Origin: Membranipora membranacea | Taxonomy: Eukaryota > Bryozoa > Gymnolaemata > Cheilostomatida > Membraniporidae | Direction: 5' to 3' | Length of the DNA: 64,000 nucleotides | Assembly (NCBI GenBank): GCA_914767715.1 | Contig: OU612066.1 | Location: forward strand, 26,634,283-26,698,282 | In this document: positions 13,301 to 24,043 of the stretch, piece by piece | Position numbering within the stretch: position 1 is the stretch's first letter | Layout of the letters: each line of letters starts with the position of its first letter | Notes under the pieces: model-generated | The model's database searches: none | Told to the model about the DNA's origin: nothing | What the model saw: the letters and a program-made list of their open reading frames with translations, nothing else | Position numbers and translations under genes: made by a program

Positions 13301-15872
13301 TATTGACACTATTGTTTATGGAAAGTGAGTAATTCTTACTTCTTCTTATTGGCAGCATATTGTTTTTTCAATCTTCTCTTAACTGCCAGGATGAAACCTT
13401 TTTTTTACAGATAGCTAACAAGATTGTGACCCTCAGTCAGGCAGAGCCAACATTGAGTCAGATAGTACACCTTGACCCCAGCATTACAAACACACACTTG
13501 TCATTCACATCCTCCAGTGACATCCAGGTAGATGTGATCACCGAGGATGAATCTGCGGAAATTGTTTTCACAGAACAACCTTCAAATAATAGAGTTGTTG
13601 CTGACATAAATAGACCAGTTGTAAGTATTTCCGATAACTATTATATTATGATCCATGAAAGAATACTGTGATAAAGGAACACGTGCAAAATAGTGCCCTT
13701 CAGAATAATTCTCTCCCATGTTGGATCTTGTTAGCCATATATTGAGCAAGCAGTGGGATAATGGTAAATAATAGAATAGCCCTCATATATTATATTGTCA
13801 TAATAATAATGTTCAATTACTATTCCATATCGTTGTCAAAATTTTTAATTCGTTATACAGGAATTATTAAAATTAACAGCTATACTTCATCTTGCCTTTT
13901 AGTCAGGTGCGGTGGAGTACAACATTACAAGTTTATATCCATCAGCAAATCACGATGTTGTTGTGACTATTACATCAACCCCTGTCAAAGGACAGGATCC
14001 GATTGTCATCGATGCAAAATCAGACAAACAGAATATTACCTTCAATGAACTCTCACAGGTGACTGAGGACTTACAACCATCATGTGTTCTTTGACTTTAA
14101 TATTATAGTATATTATTAACAAAATTTAATCTTATTTGAATGCTCTATATTCATTTCACTTCGCCTTAGGAACAATCCTCACAAATTCTATGTATTAAAT
14201 GTTATCTAGGTCAAATTCTTCGTGACGATCCTCAAAGGAGTTGTACCAGTGTCTGGTTTGGAGGTGATCACCACAGTCAGTCTACCTCTCAATGATGAGC
14301 AAGCGCTCATAAAAATGAATGACAAAGGGACAGGTATACTTCTGATGGTTAAAATAATAATTAATGTTAATATTAGATGTTTCTTGCAACCTGCTGCCAG
14401 TTCGACAGACCAAGAAGCTACCAATAATGTGAAATGGCAACAAGAATCTGCTCCTTGTGAAGCTACCTTTGAGCTATTCTCTCAAGTATTGAAAAAAATT
14501 TACAATACCCTTGTGTTTGTTTTGTTATGCCAGGAGTCGATTCTGTGGCTTGTGATGGTGTTTACAGTGGAAACTTGAATCCCAACCAGTTCAATGGGGA
14601 CGGTTATTATGGTTGGAAAGTAAGTACTTCAAGTTCAAAATTATGTGCACTGGCATTGACCAATTGCGGAATATGATAAATTCCACCTGTAAACTTATGG
14701 ATTAAGGTGAAAAACAAAGTTAAGAACTTCATTCATATCTGAGTAATTTTTGCTCATTTTCAGGTTGATATTAGTGGGTCTCCCTTTTTGAGAAATGTGA
14801 AAGAAAGATCATTTTGTGTTCGAAGTGAAGGACTACCACTTAATTCCATAACAAGGAATCTCGAAGGTGAGAATGATGAATTGGAATCATATCAGCTGCC
14901 ACAATTATCATCACCAGTTACTGACTGCAGTATGGCTGATTGTTCTTTATCATACTTCTAGCTAAGCTTAGCGATTCTCAGTCTTCAGCACTGTAATACT
15001 TCTTTATGCTGTCAATTTGAAATATGCATCTACCATAGATAAACAGGACACTATTAAGAACATTAGCATAAGCGGCGTCACAACAGTTTTAGAATTGTTT
15101 GAATTGAATTGAATTTGAATTGCGAATGAGATTTTTGACTTTTTTTGAAGTTTTCTTGCCCCATTGAAAGAGCATTATATTTGAAGGTGGGCTGATTTAT
15201 GTGACAAACTGGAGGATGATATTGATAGATGAGATGCCCCCAGAGCCTGTTCGGGATCTGACACTGCTGACTGCTGTAGATGGATCAGATACTTTCACTA
15301 TTGGCTGGACAGCTGCAGGAGATAACCCTGGTCAGGGTACAGGTTGGTTTGCTATCGATGTTTCGGTAGTTGGACTAATGTTACCCATCAATTATGTTTT
15401 GAAAACCGATGCCCAGAATGAATTACGTGAATTGGAATGGTTTATTGTTTCACCTAGAGATGAAACTGAACCAAATGTCAAGCATCACCGATGTAATTCA
15501 AGGCCAGTTCCAAGGACATAACCTGTTTTACTTTTGATAAGGTTTTTCTGACACAAAAATTACCCATCATAGATCATGTTTCTGTCTTACTAGCCACAGG
15601 ATATGAGCTTGCAGCACATACTGATCTGAAAACTATACTGAATACCACAACACTGCAACCTAATAACATATTTTGGACAAACTCAAGTGGGTTGGAGAGG
15701 GAAGCTGGAGAACCAGTCCAGATGAAAATCAATGCGAGTATGTAATAAATGATCCTAACAATCTTGAATAATTGCTTTTATTGTTATCACATTGAATTGT
15801 TTGTTGCATCGTGTTTATGGTTGACTGATTCATTGATTGACTGATTCATTGATTGACTGATTCATTGACTGA

Positions 15873-15965
<93 letters not shown>

Positions 15966-18900
15966 TGACTGACTGACTGACTGACTGACTGACTGACTGA
16001 CTGATTGATTGACTGATCGACTGACCGACCTACCGACCGACCGACCTACCGACCGACTGACTGGCTAACTGACTGACTGACTGCTTGATTGGTGAGTTCC
16101 GTTACATTATCCCATATTTAATACCAACATTGTGTTCAATACAAAAACATGATAACTGTCATAAAGCTGAAAACAGACCACTGCAGAGAAAACAAAAATA
16201 CATGTACCAATTTCGGTTTGGCTGAATCACTGATATGAATAAATTTTAGCAGTGATCATATTGATGTGTGTGATGAACAGCATGTCTGTCTCTTCATCAT
16301 TAATATGCGGTATACTTTTTCTCAGCTGAGCTGGCCATGATGATCAACAGCAGATCAAAGCGGTCTGTAGATGATCAAAACAACCGGACATCCGCACTAA
16401 ACCAGACAGACATTGTGTACTATATCAGACTGCGAGCATTCGATGCGGAGAAGAATGGTGCTGCCTGGTCTAACATTGTGTCTGCTTTCTTCTTGAAACC
16501 AGAAGACTTTGAGAAACCTGTAAGTGAAATGAGTGAAGGAATTTCAGAACTTTAGAAATTTTGTAGACTCAGTCATATATTTCAGGGCTATCTGCATCAA
16601 TTGAATTCTCTAGAGTCTAATTCACCCCAACAAAAATATATATTGGTAACGCAATCTCCAGAGCGAATGAACTGATCAATCAATTGGATTCTATTAGTAT
16701 TTTTCCAGGGTATATTCATGGTCGACATCTATTGTTTTTATCTTTATCCCCATTTAATGTTTAAGGATCATGAATGGATTGGCTGGTGATCTAGAGCACT
16801 AGCTCTTTAATTGCATACCGCGGTTGGTTAATATATTTTTCAAGACTGCAAGTTGGTTTTTGTTTTGCTCATGTTTGTGTGAGAACCATAGACATAATAA
16901 TACACCCAGAAGGGACACTATATGGAGCATTAGCATTGAGGCACTGAGGCATTTAATTGTGGGCGACGTAACGACATTGGAAGGGGTAGAAGCAATGATG
17001 CTATCATTAATTTACTGTTCAAAATCCAGGTTTTTTGTAGATAACTCCATTTTGATCGGATTTTGAGTTACAATAGATTTAGTAGCGTGTCCTGAACAGT
17101 TTGATACTAATTTTAGGCAAAAACAACTTTGAAGAAAACATAGCATCAAGTTGATAACAAGATGCTGCTGATTGTGAGCAGTCAAACATCCCGAGAGACC
17201 CAGATGAATATTCTATGGCCACCATTCATCGCTGCTTAGTGCATAGGGCTAGATGATCAATAATAAAATGTTTTCATGATAATGTCATTGTACTATTCCA
17301 TTGCATTTATTTGATTGACGTGAGAATCGATTGATAGCAAGAATAAGAAAAAAAATACTTTACCTCATTGTTTTTATGCTGTTTCCTCCTTCTGTTCTTA
17401 AATACTACTCTCCCTTTGTTGTTGTTTTGACCTCGCTTGTTCTTTTGATTTCCCATGGTCAGTTCATACAGTTATTTTACAGACTTGGTCAGCAAAGACA
17501 GATAAAAATTAAAGCATCAATTAATTCATTCACAACAGCAACTAAAGATGGCCATCAAAGTAAACTGCGCAGTAATACAACAACAGGCCACGCCTCCTTT
17601 ATCACCAAGCAACCCCAAACAAACAATAAGTTTGATTGTTGACCTCTGTGAAAACTACACTATCTCATATACACAAAAGCCTAATTCTAGAGCATGGTTC
17701 ACGACCAATCATCAATGAGGCACTAAATTACATGCATGAGCAACAGCTGGTTGCCAGCATAACACTCATCACCAATCATTCATGCTAAACAAAACCAGCA
17801 AATATAAGCCCTTCACTTTCAATAATACTATCATATTATTTACGTCAATATCCTAAACACAATATGGTCAACATTCTAGAGTTGAGTTAAACCTGAGAAT
17901 AGATTCGAGCCCTATAACATGAACTCTTCTTCAACACTATATCAGTTTCAAACAGAATGGTAGTAATTAAGTTGCTAATACTGTCCGGTAAAAATTCCAT
18001 GAAAATTGGAGGAGTTGTCCCCCTTTTATCCAGTCTGTATTAGCTGAAATTAGGGTCGTCTCTCCAGTTGATTAGTCAGAACTTGTATTTGCCCAGCTCT
18101 TGTTGTGGCACTCAACAAGGTTATATGGGACATGAGGTGCCGTATAATTTTTGACAGTGAGGTTTTTATCTTCAATGTTCTAAGGTCGAGATTTTTGTCT
18201 GCTGTTAAACCCTTTTTCAGCAATATCATCATCATCATCATATTTTATGATTGATGTATATCGTGCATCAATAGAGATTCGTTTTTCTTTCTTCTCTCAT
18301 GGTTTTTTTTCCAGCAGTCACTCTCAATGACTGATCCGAAATTTGTTTTTGTTGCCAACTCTTTGGTGAGCCACGGGACAACCTTTTCTCCCGCTAGTGT
18401 GTGTTCAGGCAATCGATGTCTGCATGAGAATTTGTGGTGAGCCGGTCACAGCATACTTAGCAAAACCTAATACCATACACAAACCTTAATCAAATATCAT
18501 CTCACTAATTTTCCTTCCTTTCACAAACATTATTCCCGTGGCTCAGTAGACAGTTGAAGAGGGTGATATGGGATCAATCCCAATTTTTTCCGAGTTTCTG
18601 GGTGAAACGTCGTCCTGCTTATCAAAGTTTTGATAACGAAGAGGCTTTATAGACCAGTATTTTGTCGATGTTCTGGCTTGCCTTAAACAGGAACATTGGG
18701 ACTCAGTTGAAGGTGTAAATCAATATTGTATTATATTCAAATAACATAAGCCAAACACCCTGTTCTATTGAAGCTTTAATATCCATATGTTTTTAGATGA
18801 AATGACCCAAAAAACATGATCATGACACAACGTCATACACATTTGGTCTTCAAAAGCTAATAAACAAATGCTAAGGTCATCTACTTTAACATATAGACTG

Positions 18901-20499
18901 CTTCGAAAAAATATTAGATTATTATATTTCACCTTAAGCACTTTTCAAATTCAAAATCCGATCGAAATTGATCGATGTATGAACAAAAAACCTGGATTAT
19001 GGGCATCAAATCAATAATAACATCATTGCTTCTACACCTTCCAATGACGTTACGTCGCCCCACAATTAAAGTGCCTCACTTCAGCTGCATACAGTATCCT
19101 GTCTAGGTTTATTATTAAGTCTATAAGGAGAACTTACACTGACTACCAAAGCGTTCGCTCAGTGGTATCCATATTCCTTTGATTTACTATATAATTATTC
19201 AATATTCTAAAATACCCACAGTGAAAGTTAAGCTTGATGCTATTGATAAATCATTATATAGGCTTGTGAAGCTTTGACTTTATTTTCAGATCATACTGGA
19301 TGGAGACAAGTATGAGGTATATGATCCGAATGAGGTGAGTTGAATGGGCATCGATTTGGCAATTCAAATGAAGTTGCCCGTTGTTAATTTGAATGTTATT
19401 TATTAGGTTGCCATGATGATAAAACTTCAAAATGTTCAACTGCGGTTGAAAATTGAACCTGAGCCTCCAATGCCACAGCCTACGATGTTAACAGCTCAGC
19501 CACACGTATCGGAGACCAAAAGCAAATGATGGAACATGCACCAAAATTAACGAAGGTTTAACTCGATAACTCTTGTATAATTGATGTGAAATCGATACAT
19601 GGGGATTTTTAGGTGTTTGTGATTTTCCTATAACCTTGCTATAGGGATCTTTAAAACAATTTGAGAATCATTTGTGGGTTACAATTCGCCTTAAACGCAG
19701 AATCATGATGAAGATAAAATCTTTTAGCTGTATATTCTAAAATATAATTATTTCATGATTACAACAGTTCCCACCATCCAAGTGTTTTAGCTGTATATTA
19801 TAAAATATATTCATTTCATGATTACAACAGTTCCCACCATCAAAGTGTTTTAGCTGTATATTCTAAAATATAATTATTTCATGATTACAACAGTTCCCAC
19901 CATCCAAGTGTTTTAGCTGTATATTATAAAATATATTCATTTCATGATTACAACAGTTCCCACCATCAAAGTGTTTTAGCTGTATATTCTAAAATATAAT
20001 TATTTCATGATTACAACAGTTCCCACCATCCAAGTGTTTTAGCTGTATATTATAAAATATATTCATTTCATGATTACAACAGTTCCCACCATCAAAGTGT
20101 TTTAGCTGTATATTATAAAATATATTCATTTCATGATTACAACAGTTCCCACCATCCAAGTGTTTTAGCTGTATATTATAAAATATATTTATTTCATGAT
20201 TACAACAGTTCCCACCATCCAAGTGTTTTAGCTGTATATTATAAAATATACTTATTTCATGATTACAACAGATCCCACATCCGTATCACCAACTCATTTA
20301 TATTTATTATCAGCTCACCCTTGCGGAGATCCTGATCGCTGAAATAGAGCATGGAGACAATGATGATGATGATGACGACCCGACAGTACGTGTAAACAAA
20401 GGAGATATTGTTCTAGCAGGTGGCATTATCGGTGCCCTTGTTGTCATAATCATCATAATAATCTTTGTAATCATAATCTTTGTGAAGAGAAATAGATAG
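4009..20499 (+). CDS. CLCA: CLCA-A: CLCA-family protein with inserted domain, 23 exons, 1238 aa
   Basis: Exons: 4009-4209, 5320-5436, 7123-7300, 8106-8252, 8376-8714, 8906-9172, 10177-10288, 10775-10934, 11210-11372, 11796-11917, 12066-12290, 12429-12565, 12959-13103, 13411-13620, 13903-14058, 14210-14333, 14534-14619, 14764-14866, 15187-15342, 15594-15737, 16326-16519, 19290-19334, 20314-20499. All joins are GT-AG and the frame stays open for 1239 codons. CLCA proteins are secreted or surface proteins with an HExxH metalloprotease domain and a VWA domain, and they modulate calcium-activated chloride channels. Seen here: signal peptide 1-26; N-terminal domain to about 165; a foreign 251-residue block (166-416); a degenerate REWGH motif (422-426); VWA MIDAS at D596/S598/S600, T666 and D697; RSKR at 1107-1110; a membrane anchor near 1209-1233. 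Vertebrate CLCAs have about 900-940 residues, so the insert explains most of the excess. The start is the first ATG before the signal peptide. Confidence 0.9.
5570..6990 (+). pseudogene. LINE fragment in intron 2 of CLCA-A (endonuclease C-terminus to RT start)
   Basis: At about 5640-5800 the reading gives the end of an AP-endonuclease (ESWLTPGI, then GGGILMYID). At 5783-6307 and 6494-6980 follow the linker and the RT opening (SRKGAGPDGL, LWKSAVIKPLPK, KDYRPIAITS). Stop codons at 6307 and 6725 break the frame, and homology ends just after 6980, before the RT catalytic core. It is truncated at both ends, which is unusual for a LINE, where 5' truncation is the rule. It belongs to the jockey/CR1/Rex-like group; the exact clade is open. 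Confidence 0.75.
8106..9172 (+). other. CLCA-A exons 4-6: inserted DUF6973-like domain
   Basis: Three exons (147, 339 and 267 nt), each phase 1-1, code 251 residues (166-416) absent from ordinary CLCA proteins. Conserved features are YGFDPFE near the start, H223-x2-W226-x2-L229-M230, G235, D244-x2-E247, and the block DRLINLHNSKVGR at 262-274. Towards the end is a SEVQKAMRTGKTL segment. From memory this order (H..W..L, G, D/H..E, D(L)HN..VGR, V..A...GK) matches a helical domain found in bacterial extracellular proteins, catalogued as DUF6973. The match is by eye. Its biochemical function is not known to me. The region lies in the secreted part of the protein. Confidence 0.55.
9416..10092. mobile_element. 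Palindromic element with two outward tRNA-like modules
   Basis: It lies in intron 6 of CLCA-A. Two arms of about 310-330 bp (9416-9722 and 9750-10092) are reverse complements with moderate divergence. Near the apex each arm carries a tRNA-like Pol III module. On plus, the box GGTTCGATTCC lies at about 9800-9810 behind GTGATGGTAGCG. On minus, GGTTCGAGACC lies at about 9665-9675 behind ATAGCTCAGTGTTAGCGG. The modules point outward. It is probably two SINEs joined head to head, or a MITE that captured a SINE. No true tRNA cloverleaf closes. Confidence 0.65.
10177..11372 (+). other. CLCA-A exons 7-9: broken HExxH helix and Cys-rich region
   Basis: Exon 7 opens EKKIVREWGHLRWGLFDE. The CLCA consensus here is a zinc-binding HEWAHLRWG. 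In A the first metal His is Arg (R422) and Ala is Gly, while Glu423 and His426 remain. Exons 8-9 carry the family's Cys-rich segment (CPRNIKG, KGCK, ENCAF, TQFCN, NRMCNQQSA) that leads to the VWA domain. Without the first His, classical gluzincin zinc binding is unlikely. Confidence 0.85.
11796..13103 (+). other. CLCA-A exons 10-13: VWA domain
   Basis: VCLALDTSGSM gives the MIDAS DxSxS (D596, S598, S600), GGSTDIGAG gives the Thr (T666), and LLLSDG the Asp (D697). All MIDAS ligands are present, so divalent-cation binding is predicted. In vertebrate CLCA1 the VWA MIDAS is needed for effects on TMEM16A; transfer of that role to this protein is inference. Confidence 0.88.
13203..13278 (+). repeat. 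Heptanucleotide array (CCTATGA)n
   Basis: About ten imperfect copies of CCTATGA lie in intron 13 of CLCA-A. Confidence 0.8.
13411..14866 (+). other. CLCA-A exons 14-18: beta-rich domains
   Basis: Exons 14-16 code beta-strand-rich segments (SGAVEYNITSL, HDVVVTITSTPVKG, VKFFVTILKGVVPVSG) that match the beta-sandwich region after the VWA domain in CLCA proteins. Exon 17 has ACDGVYSGNL, equivalent to the NDGIYS motif of the family. Frame and phases are intact. Confidence 0.75.
15187..16519 (+). other. CLCA-A exons 19-21: FN3-like domain with RSKR site
   Basis: PPEPVRDLTLL, FTIGWTAAGDNPGQGTA and YYIRLRAFDAEKNGAAWSNIVS form an FN3-like beta domain found near the C-terminus of CLCAs. Exon 21 contains RSKR followed by Ser (R1110/S1111), a furin-type consensus, in a polar loop. 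The exon 19 donor was chosen at ACAG/GTTGGT because it restores the family sequence GTA and the phase of exon 20; a further open stretch after it is intronic read-through. Confidence 0.75.
15818..16090 (+). repeat. Compound (CTGG)n/(GACT)n microsatellite
   Basis: Intron 20 of CLCA-A holds GATTCATTGATTGACT units, then about 20 CTGG units, then GACT, GACC and mixed units. The boundary patterns suggest successive slippage. Confidence 0.9.
16887..19125. mobile_element. TIR element with long arms and imperfect 8-bp duplication
   Basis: It lies in intron 21 of CLCA-A. The left end starts CATAGACATAATAATA and the right end is its complement; similarity continues about 200 bp inward at both ends. 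The flanks GTGAGAAC and AGGAGAAC agree at 6 of 8 positions, consistent with an aged 8-bp target duplication. The 1.8-kb core holds no transposase-like ORF; a 103-aa reading at 17331-17642 has no family features. It is the same family as the ends at 26567/30246 and 52226/63898. Confidence 0.65.
19290..20499 (+). other. CLCA-A exons 22-23: C-terminus and membrane anchor
   Basis: Exon 22 codes 15 residues (IILDGDKYEVYDPNE). Exon 23 codes an acidic run (DDDDDDP), a hydrophobic helix of about 25 residues rich in Ile and Val, and a basic end KRNR before TAG. This is a type I membrane anchor, as in the membrane-bound members of the family. Confidence 0.85.
19736..20274 (+). repeat. 63-bp minisatellite, 9 units
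   Basis: It lies in intron 22 of CLCA-A, ending about 40 bp before exon 23. The segment TTTCATGATTACAACAG recurs every 63 bp from 19751 to 20255. Two unit variants alternate in the first six copies (TATAATTATTTC with CCATCC, then TATATTCATTTC with CCATCA), a 126-bp higher-order period. Because 63 is divisible by 3, it creates a false repeated ORF on the minus strand. Confidence 0.93.
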
Positions 20500-22334
20500 C
20501 ATCCTACATAAGCACCACTGTAGTATTATCTAACATTCTAAGGTTGTTCATGATAAGGTTCTTCTTGATTTATTTAACTTATTAGTTCTACAATGTAGGA
20601 AGTCGGTACTTTTTATTTGCTAACAGCATTTTTATTTGAAATATATTTTTATCAAAACTTTTAAAAACATAAACAATAATGATTTATTGTTGATAATGGT
20701 ATTGGCAGCACACTGACTTTTTTCTAATCCTTACTGGCATGCACTTTTACTGGTACCTTTTCGTAGACTACTAGAAATTTAAAAATTATATATATTTAAC
20801 CACTCAGGTCATACTTTAAATTAAGTGATTTTATCAAAAACTGTTTGACACCGATGTGAAACATGATTACACAATATTGCCATATGCAACTTTTCTTTCC
20901 ATCCCTGTTATTTTTGTGAAATTGATTAGTTAGTTTTGGTTGGGTCTTCACATGCTATAGAAAGGTCTAAAGAAAATAAGGCAATCTATAATATAAGATC
21001 AATCCCTTTTTTGTTACAAAGAGTAATTGAATATTCAAAATAATTTTTTTTATCTTTTCATAAGTTTTTTTTTATAATTTTTTTCAATGTTGTTTCAACC
21101 AATTTTTGCTCTTTCTATTTTGGCTATAATTTTCCATGAATAAAGAAAAATTCTTCACTGCCACCCGTCATCAGGATAAATTAATGAATCTGAACATGAG
21201 ATTATTTTATCATTAAAAATAAATGATAATGATGCCAACTTTTTGATTGGACTTGAAATGCTACTATGACTACCATTATTAAAAGCCAGATTCCCTGCAT
21301 CTTCCATCAGCATTCAGTGGAAAGGTTCATCAAATATTTTAAAGATTTCAACAATAAGGTTAGGCTCGAAATAGTATATTTCTTTTTGCATCAGTAAAGG
21401 GTTTGGGGTTATGAGTAGGAACAATTATTATTTATTACAACTGGGCAATATCAATATGATATTTAATTTAATAAACTATGCAAGTCTCACATAGTGTTGT
21501 AAGTTAAATGTTGGTATGTGAATAAGGTCACTAACTAACAGAAACTAAGCTGTAGGTAGCTAATAATTTAAGACCAGCCGTGAAGCCAACAGCAAAAAGA
21601 TTAAGATGATTAAAATCGGCAGTGTTAACCACAACGGCAGAACATTGCTCAATATCATAACAAGCCTAGCATTTGAGACAATTTCATCGAATTCGACATC
21701 AGCTTAGACAGTATATTACAGCGTGTACATTCTGAGTAGAGGGTACAGACTACAGTAACTGTCTAATTAAATGTTAACTTCGAACTACAGAAAATTACTA
21801 TTATTGTGTATATACCCAACTATCTAGCCGCAATCTAACGTTCTGCATAAGCTTTCTGGTGCGAAATATACCACAGAGCTGCCGAGGGCATCCTATATTA
21901 GGTTTATTTCAAGCTTGTTCACACCTTTACAATAAAGGCAATCTTTGTGATTAGCTATCTCATATATTCTCACAAAACTATCAATATCACTCTTTGTGAA
22001 CTATGTATTGCTTGGAGTTATGGGGTAATTGGTGTGGAGTGAAGGTTTGAGGTGTGAAGTGTGGATGAATGGTGAAGGTGCTAAGGCCTAAGCCTGTACA
22101 TACAAGATCAACCCAACTGACTTATTTTCAATTCGGCTTTTTTTTACAAACCCGGCAGTAGTAATGCTCAGTTCAGTGACATGAGTGTATTTAACTTTAT
22201 TTGATAATTTTGTCACTGACATATCACAGTTTTGTTATGTTAGAATCTGCGAGTCCTTACATTTGGTAATGGCTACTGGCATATTGCATTATGTATCACA
22301 AGTGTACACTACTAAACCCACATATACCTTGCTC
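20500..22334. other. 3' flank of CLCA-A and intergenic sequence
   Basis: AT-rich sequence without a recognisable gene. It must hold the 3' UTR and cleavage site of CLCA-A. Confidence 0.5.
21139..21144 (+). terminator. Candidate poly(A) signal for CLCA-A
   Basis: AATAAA lies 640 bp after the stop codon in AT-rich sequence. It is a canonical hexamer, but its use cannot be shown from sequence. Confidence 0.4.
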
Positions 22335-22784
22335 CTAGCAAGCAGAAACTCCCTTTGCTTTTGTTGCTGATATCTTATGATACATTTCGGCTTTATCCTC
22401 AGTTGTCATGAGAAGCATTCCCTTCTTAATATTTATTCCCATTTGGTTTTTATCCGAACCAATGATGCTTTGAGGAGCCAGTATGTAGCATTGCATATTT
22501 GACGTTGCATACTTAACAGACTGGATGGGGGATGAGGTTAAAAAACTATTCGTGAAACATTTAATTGTAATCTCAAATTGAGGCACTGGTTCCTCATCGC
22601 CTTGGTTCGATTCTTGGCTCTCAAACCACTCAGCTATGTCGTCATCCCTTGAATTGGCGAATTTTTTCAGATGCTTCTCACGACTATTGCATTTTTTGAA
22701 GTTTGCAAGGGTTTTGCAGGTTGAAAATCTGCTCCGACATTGGTGGAGCAAACTTTGTTCCCTAGTCATTGATGCTTTGCTCAT
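22335..22784 (-). CDS. Unidentified 149-aa ORF between the CLCA genes
   Basis: An uninterrupted ATG-to-stop reading lies in the gap between the two convergent CLCA genes. The product is hydrophilic, with a basic Cys-containing N-terminal part (CRSRF, CKTLANFKKC), an acidic middle (RDDDIAEWFESQ, NQGDEE) and no signal peptide or membrane helix. I recognise no family. It may be an exon, a transposon-derived ORF or chance, since long ORFs are not rare in this composition. Confidence 0.22.
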   Translation of the reverse strand: MSKASMTREQSLLHQCRSRFSTCKTLANFKKCNSREKHLKKFANSRDDDIAEWFESQESNQGDEEPVPQFEITIKCFTNSFLTSSPIQSVKYATSNMQCYILAPQSIIGSDKNQMGINIKKGMLLMTTEDKAEMYHKISATKAKGVSAC

Positions 22785-23150
22785 TGTTAATTCTCTCAGC
22801 GTTTTGTGATAACTGAGTGGGCCTCAATTGCTGTTATGGGTATCTATGAGAGAAGATTTCAGGTAGAGAGAAGTCTTCTTTCTTGTCTAAAGGCATAATA
22901 TTGGCTATCAAAGATGGTTAAACAGATATAATCACATTTAAATTTCCAGTGGTTCTATGACATAAATATAAATAAAAAATTAAAAGTATATTAGCATGAA
23001 AAAATACACAGTTTGTTGCCAATAACAAAAACAAAAATTCATAAAAAAATTCATACTTATGTTTGGTAAATGTTTGGATTATATCAATGAATAACAATGG
23101 GGCACAAATACATACACAACAGTTATAAAAAAACTAATATAATAACATGT

Positions 23151-23522
23151 CTTAAAGCCATAGTTACGCCTCTCCTTATTTGGTATCATATCGAAGGTCT
23201 CCGTCTAATTAAGAGGATCGTGGCAACCTTTTGATAACCTATGGATACAGTTGAAACCATAAGCTTTACTAAAATTAAAAATTTCTCAACTTTTCCTAAC
23301 CACTAAGGTTGTCCCCCTCCTAATCTTTATAAGGTATAGTGGATAAAGAGGGGACAACCTCAGTTGTTGACAAAGATAGAGAACGACTTTTCATTCCAGT
23401 AAAGCCTACGGTTTCAACTGTGTCTGCGAGCAATTTGAAAGGTTGTCATGGTGCTCTTATTAAGACTGAGACCTTCAATATGATACCAAATATGGGGAGG
23501 AGCAACTGTAGATTTAAAGATC
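23151..23522. mobile_element. Near-perfect palindromic MITE
   Basis: The left arm (23151-about 23330) and right arm (about 23342-23522) are reverse complements (TATTTGGTATCATAT against ATATGATACCAAATA; GGTTGTCCCC against GGGGACAACC) with only a few bases of loop. It lies between the 3' ends of the two CLCA genes, immediately beyond CLCA-B. No ORF of note. Confidence 0.75.
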
Positions 23523-23612
23523 ATAGTTTTGCCTTATCATGTGAGTTAATTTCAGAATGATGTTATGTAGGAAATTATTTATATCTCTTTACAAGGAATA
23601 CAAACAACCCAA

Positions 23613-24043
23613 CTACGGCGACAAGGAAAAGTGCACCAAAATGCTTCCTGCCATAATGAAATTTACGCACACTTTTGGGTCATTAGCATCACTTGTTGGA
23701 GTTTGTATGACGTTGTCTCTGTTCTCCATCTCAACGATCAGGCTCTCAGCAAGGGTAAGCTGATAAGAAAATATTAATCAAATTGATGATAGTGATTGTG
23801 GTAATGATAAAAAAAATATAGTATTCTAATATTTAACCATCAATTGCTTTTGAAATAAGCTTTGATATTGAGCAGAAAAACTTTTAAGTTTTATTGTTCT
23901 GTTTTTGAGGCCCATCACCTAGGAAAACCGACACCCTAAACATGGCTCTTTAGCAGTGCACATTAGTTGTATTATTAAATCGATCCAAATAAACTCACCT
24001 CATTCGGATTGTACATTTCATAGCTTTCTCCATCCAGTATGAT
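23613..24043 (-). other. CLCA-B exons 22-23: C-terminus with frameshift
   Basis: Exon 22 (IILDGESYEMYNPNE) is normal. Exon 23 begins LTLAESLIVEME as in A, then after a run ATTTTGG the frame gives only a few residues and TAG (23613-23615). In the neighbouring frame the downstream bases code a hydrophobic helix followed by a KRYK-like basic end with a TAA at 23575-23577, matching A. One extra T in the run is the simplest cause. The in-frame product would lack a membrane anchor and might be fully secreted. A sequencing error is equally possible. Confidence 0.75.

Noticed and set aside
15343-15521. Extension of CLCA-A exon 19 into WFAIDVSVV...
   Set aside because: The extension does not match the family, diverges between A and B, and no donor further on fits the phase of exon 20; splicing at 15342 restores the CLCA consensus.
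17331-17642. 103-aa ORF in the core of the 16887-19125 element as a transposase piece
   Set aside because: No catalytic or DNA-binding motif; a hydrophobic start followed by low-complexity sequence.
19989-20222. Minus-strand ORF with 21-residue repeats
   Set aside because: The 63-bp minisatellite period is a multiple of three, so the frame stays open by chance.
19736-20274. Regular repeats as a CRISPR array
   Set aside because: Units are contiguous with no unique spacers, in an intron of an animal gene.
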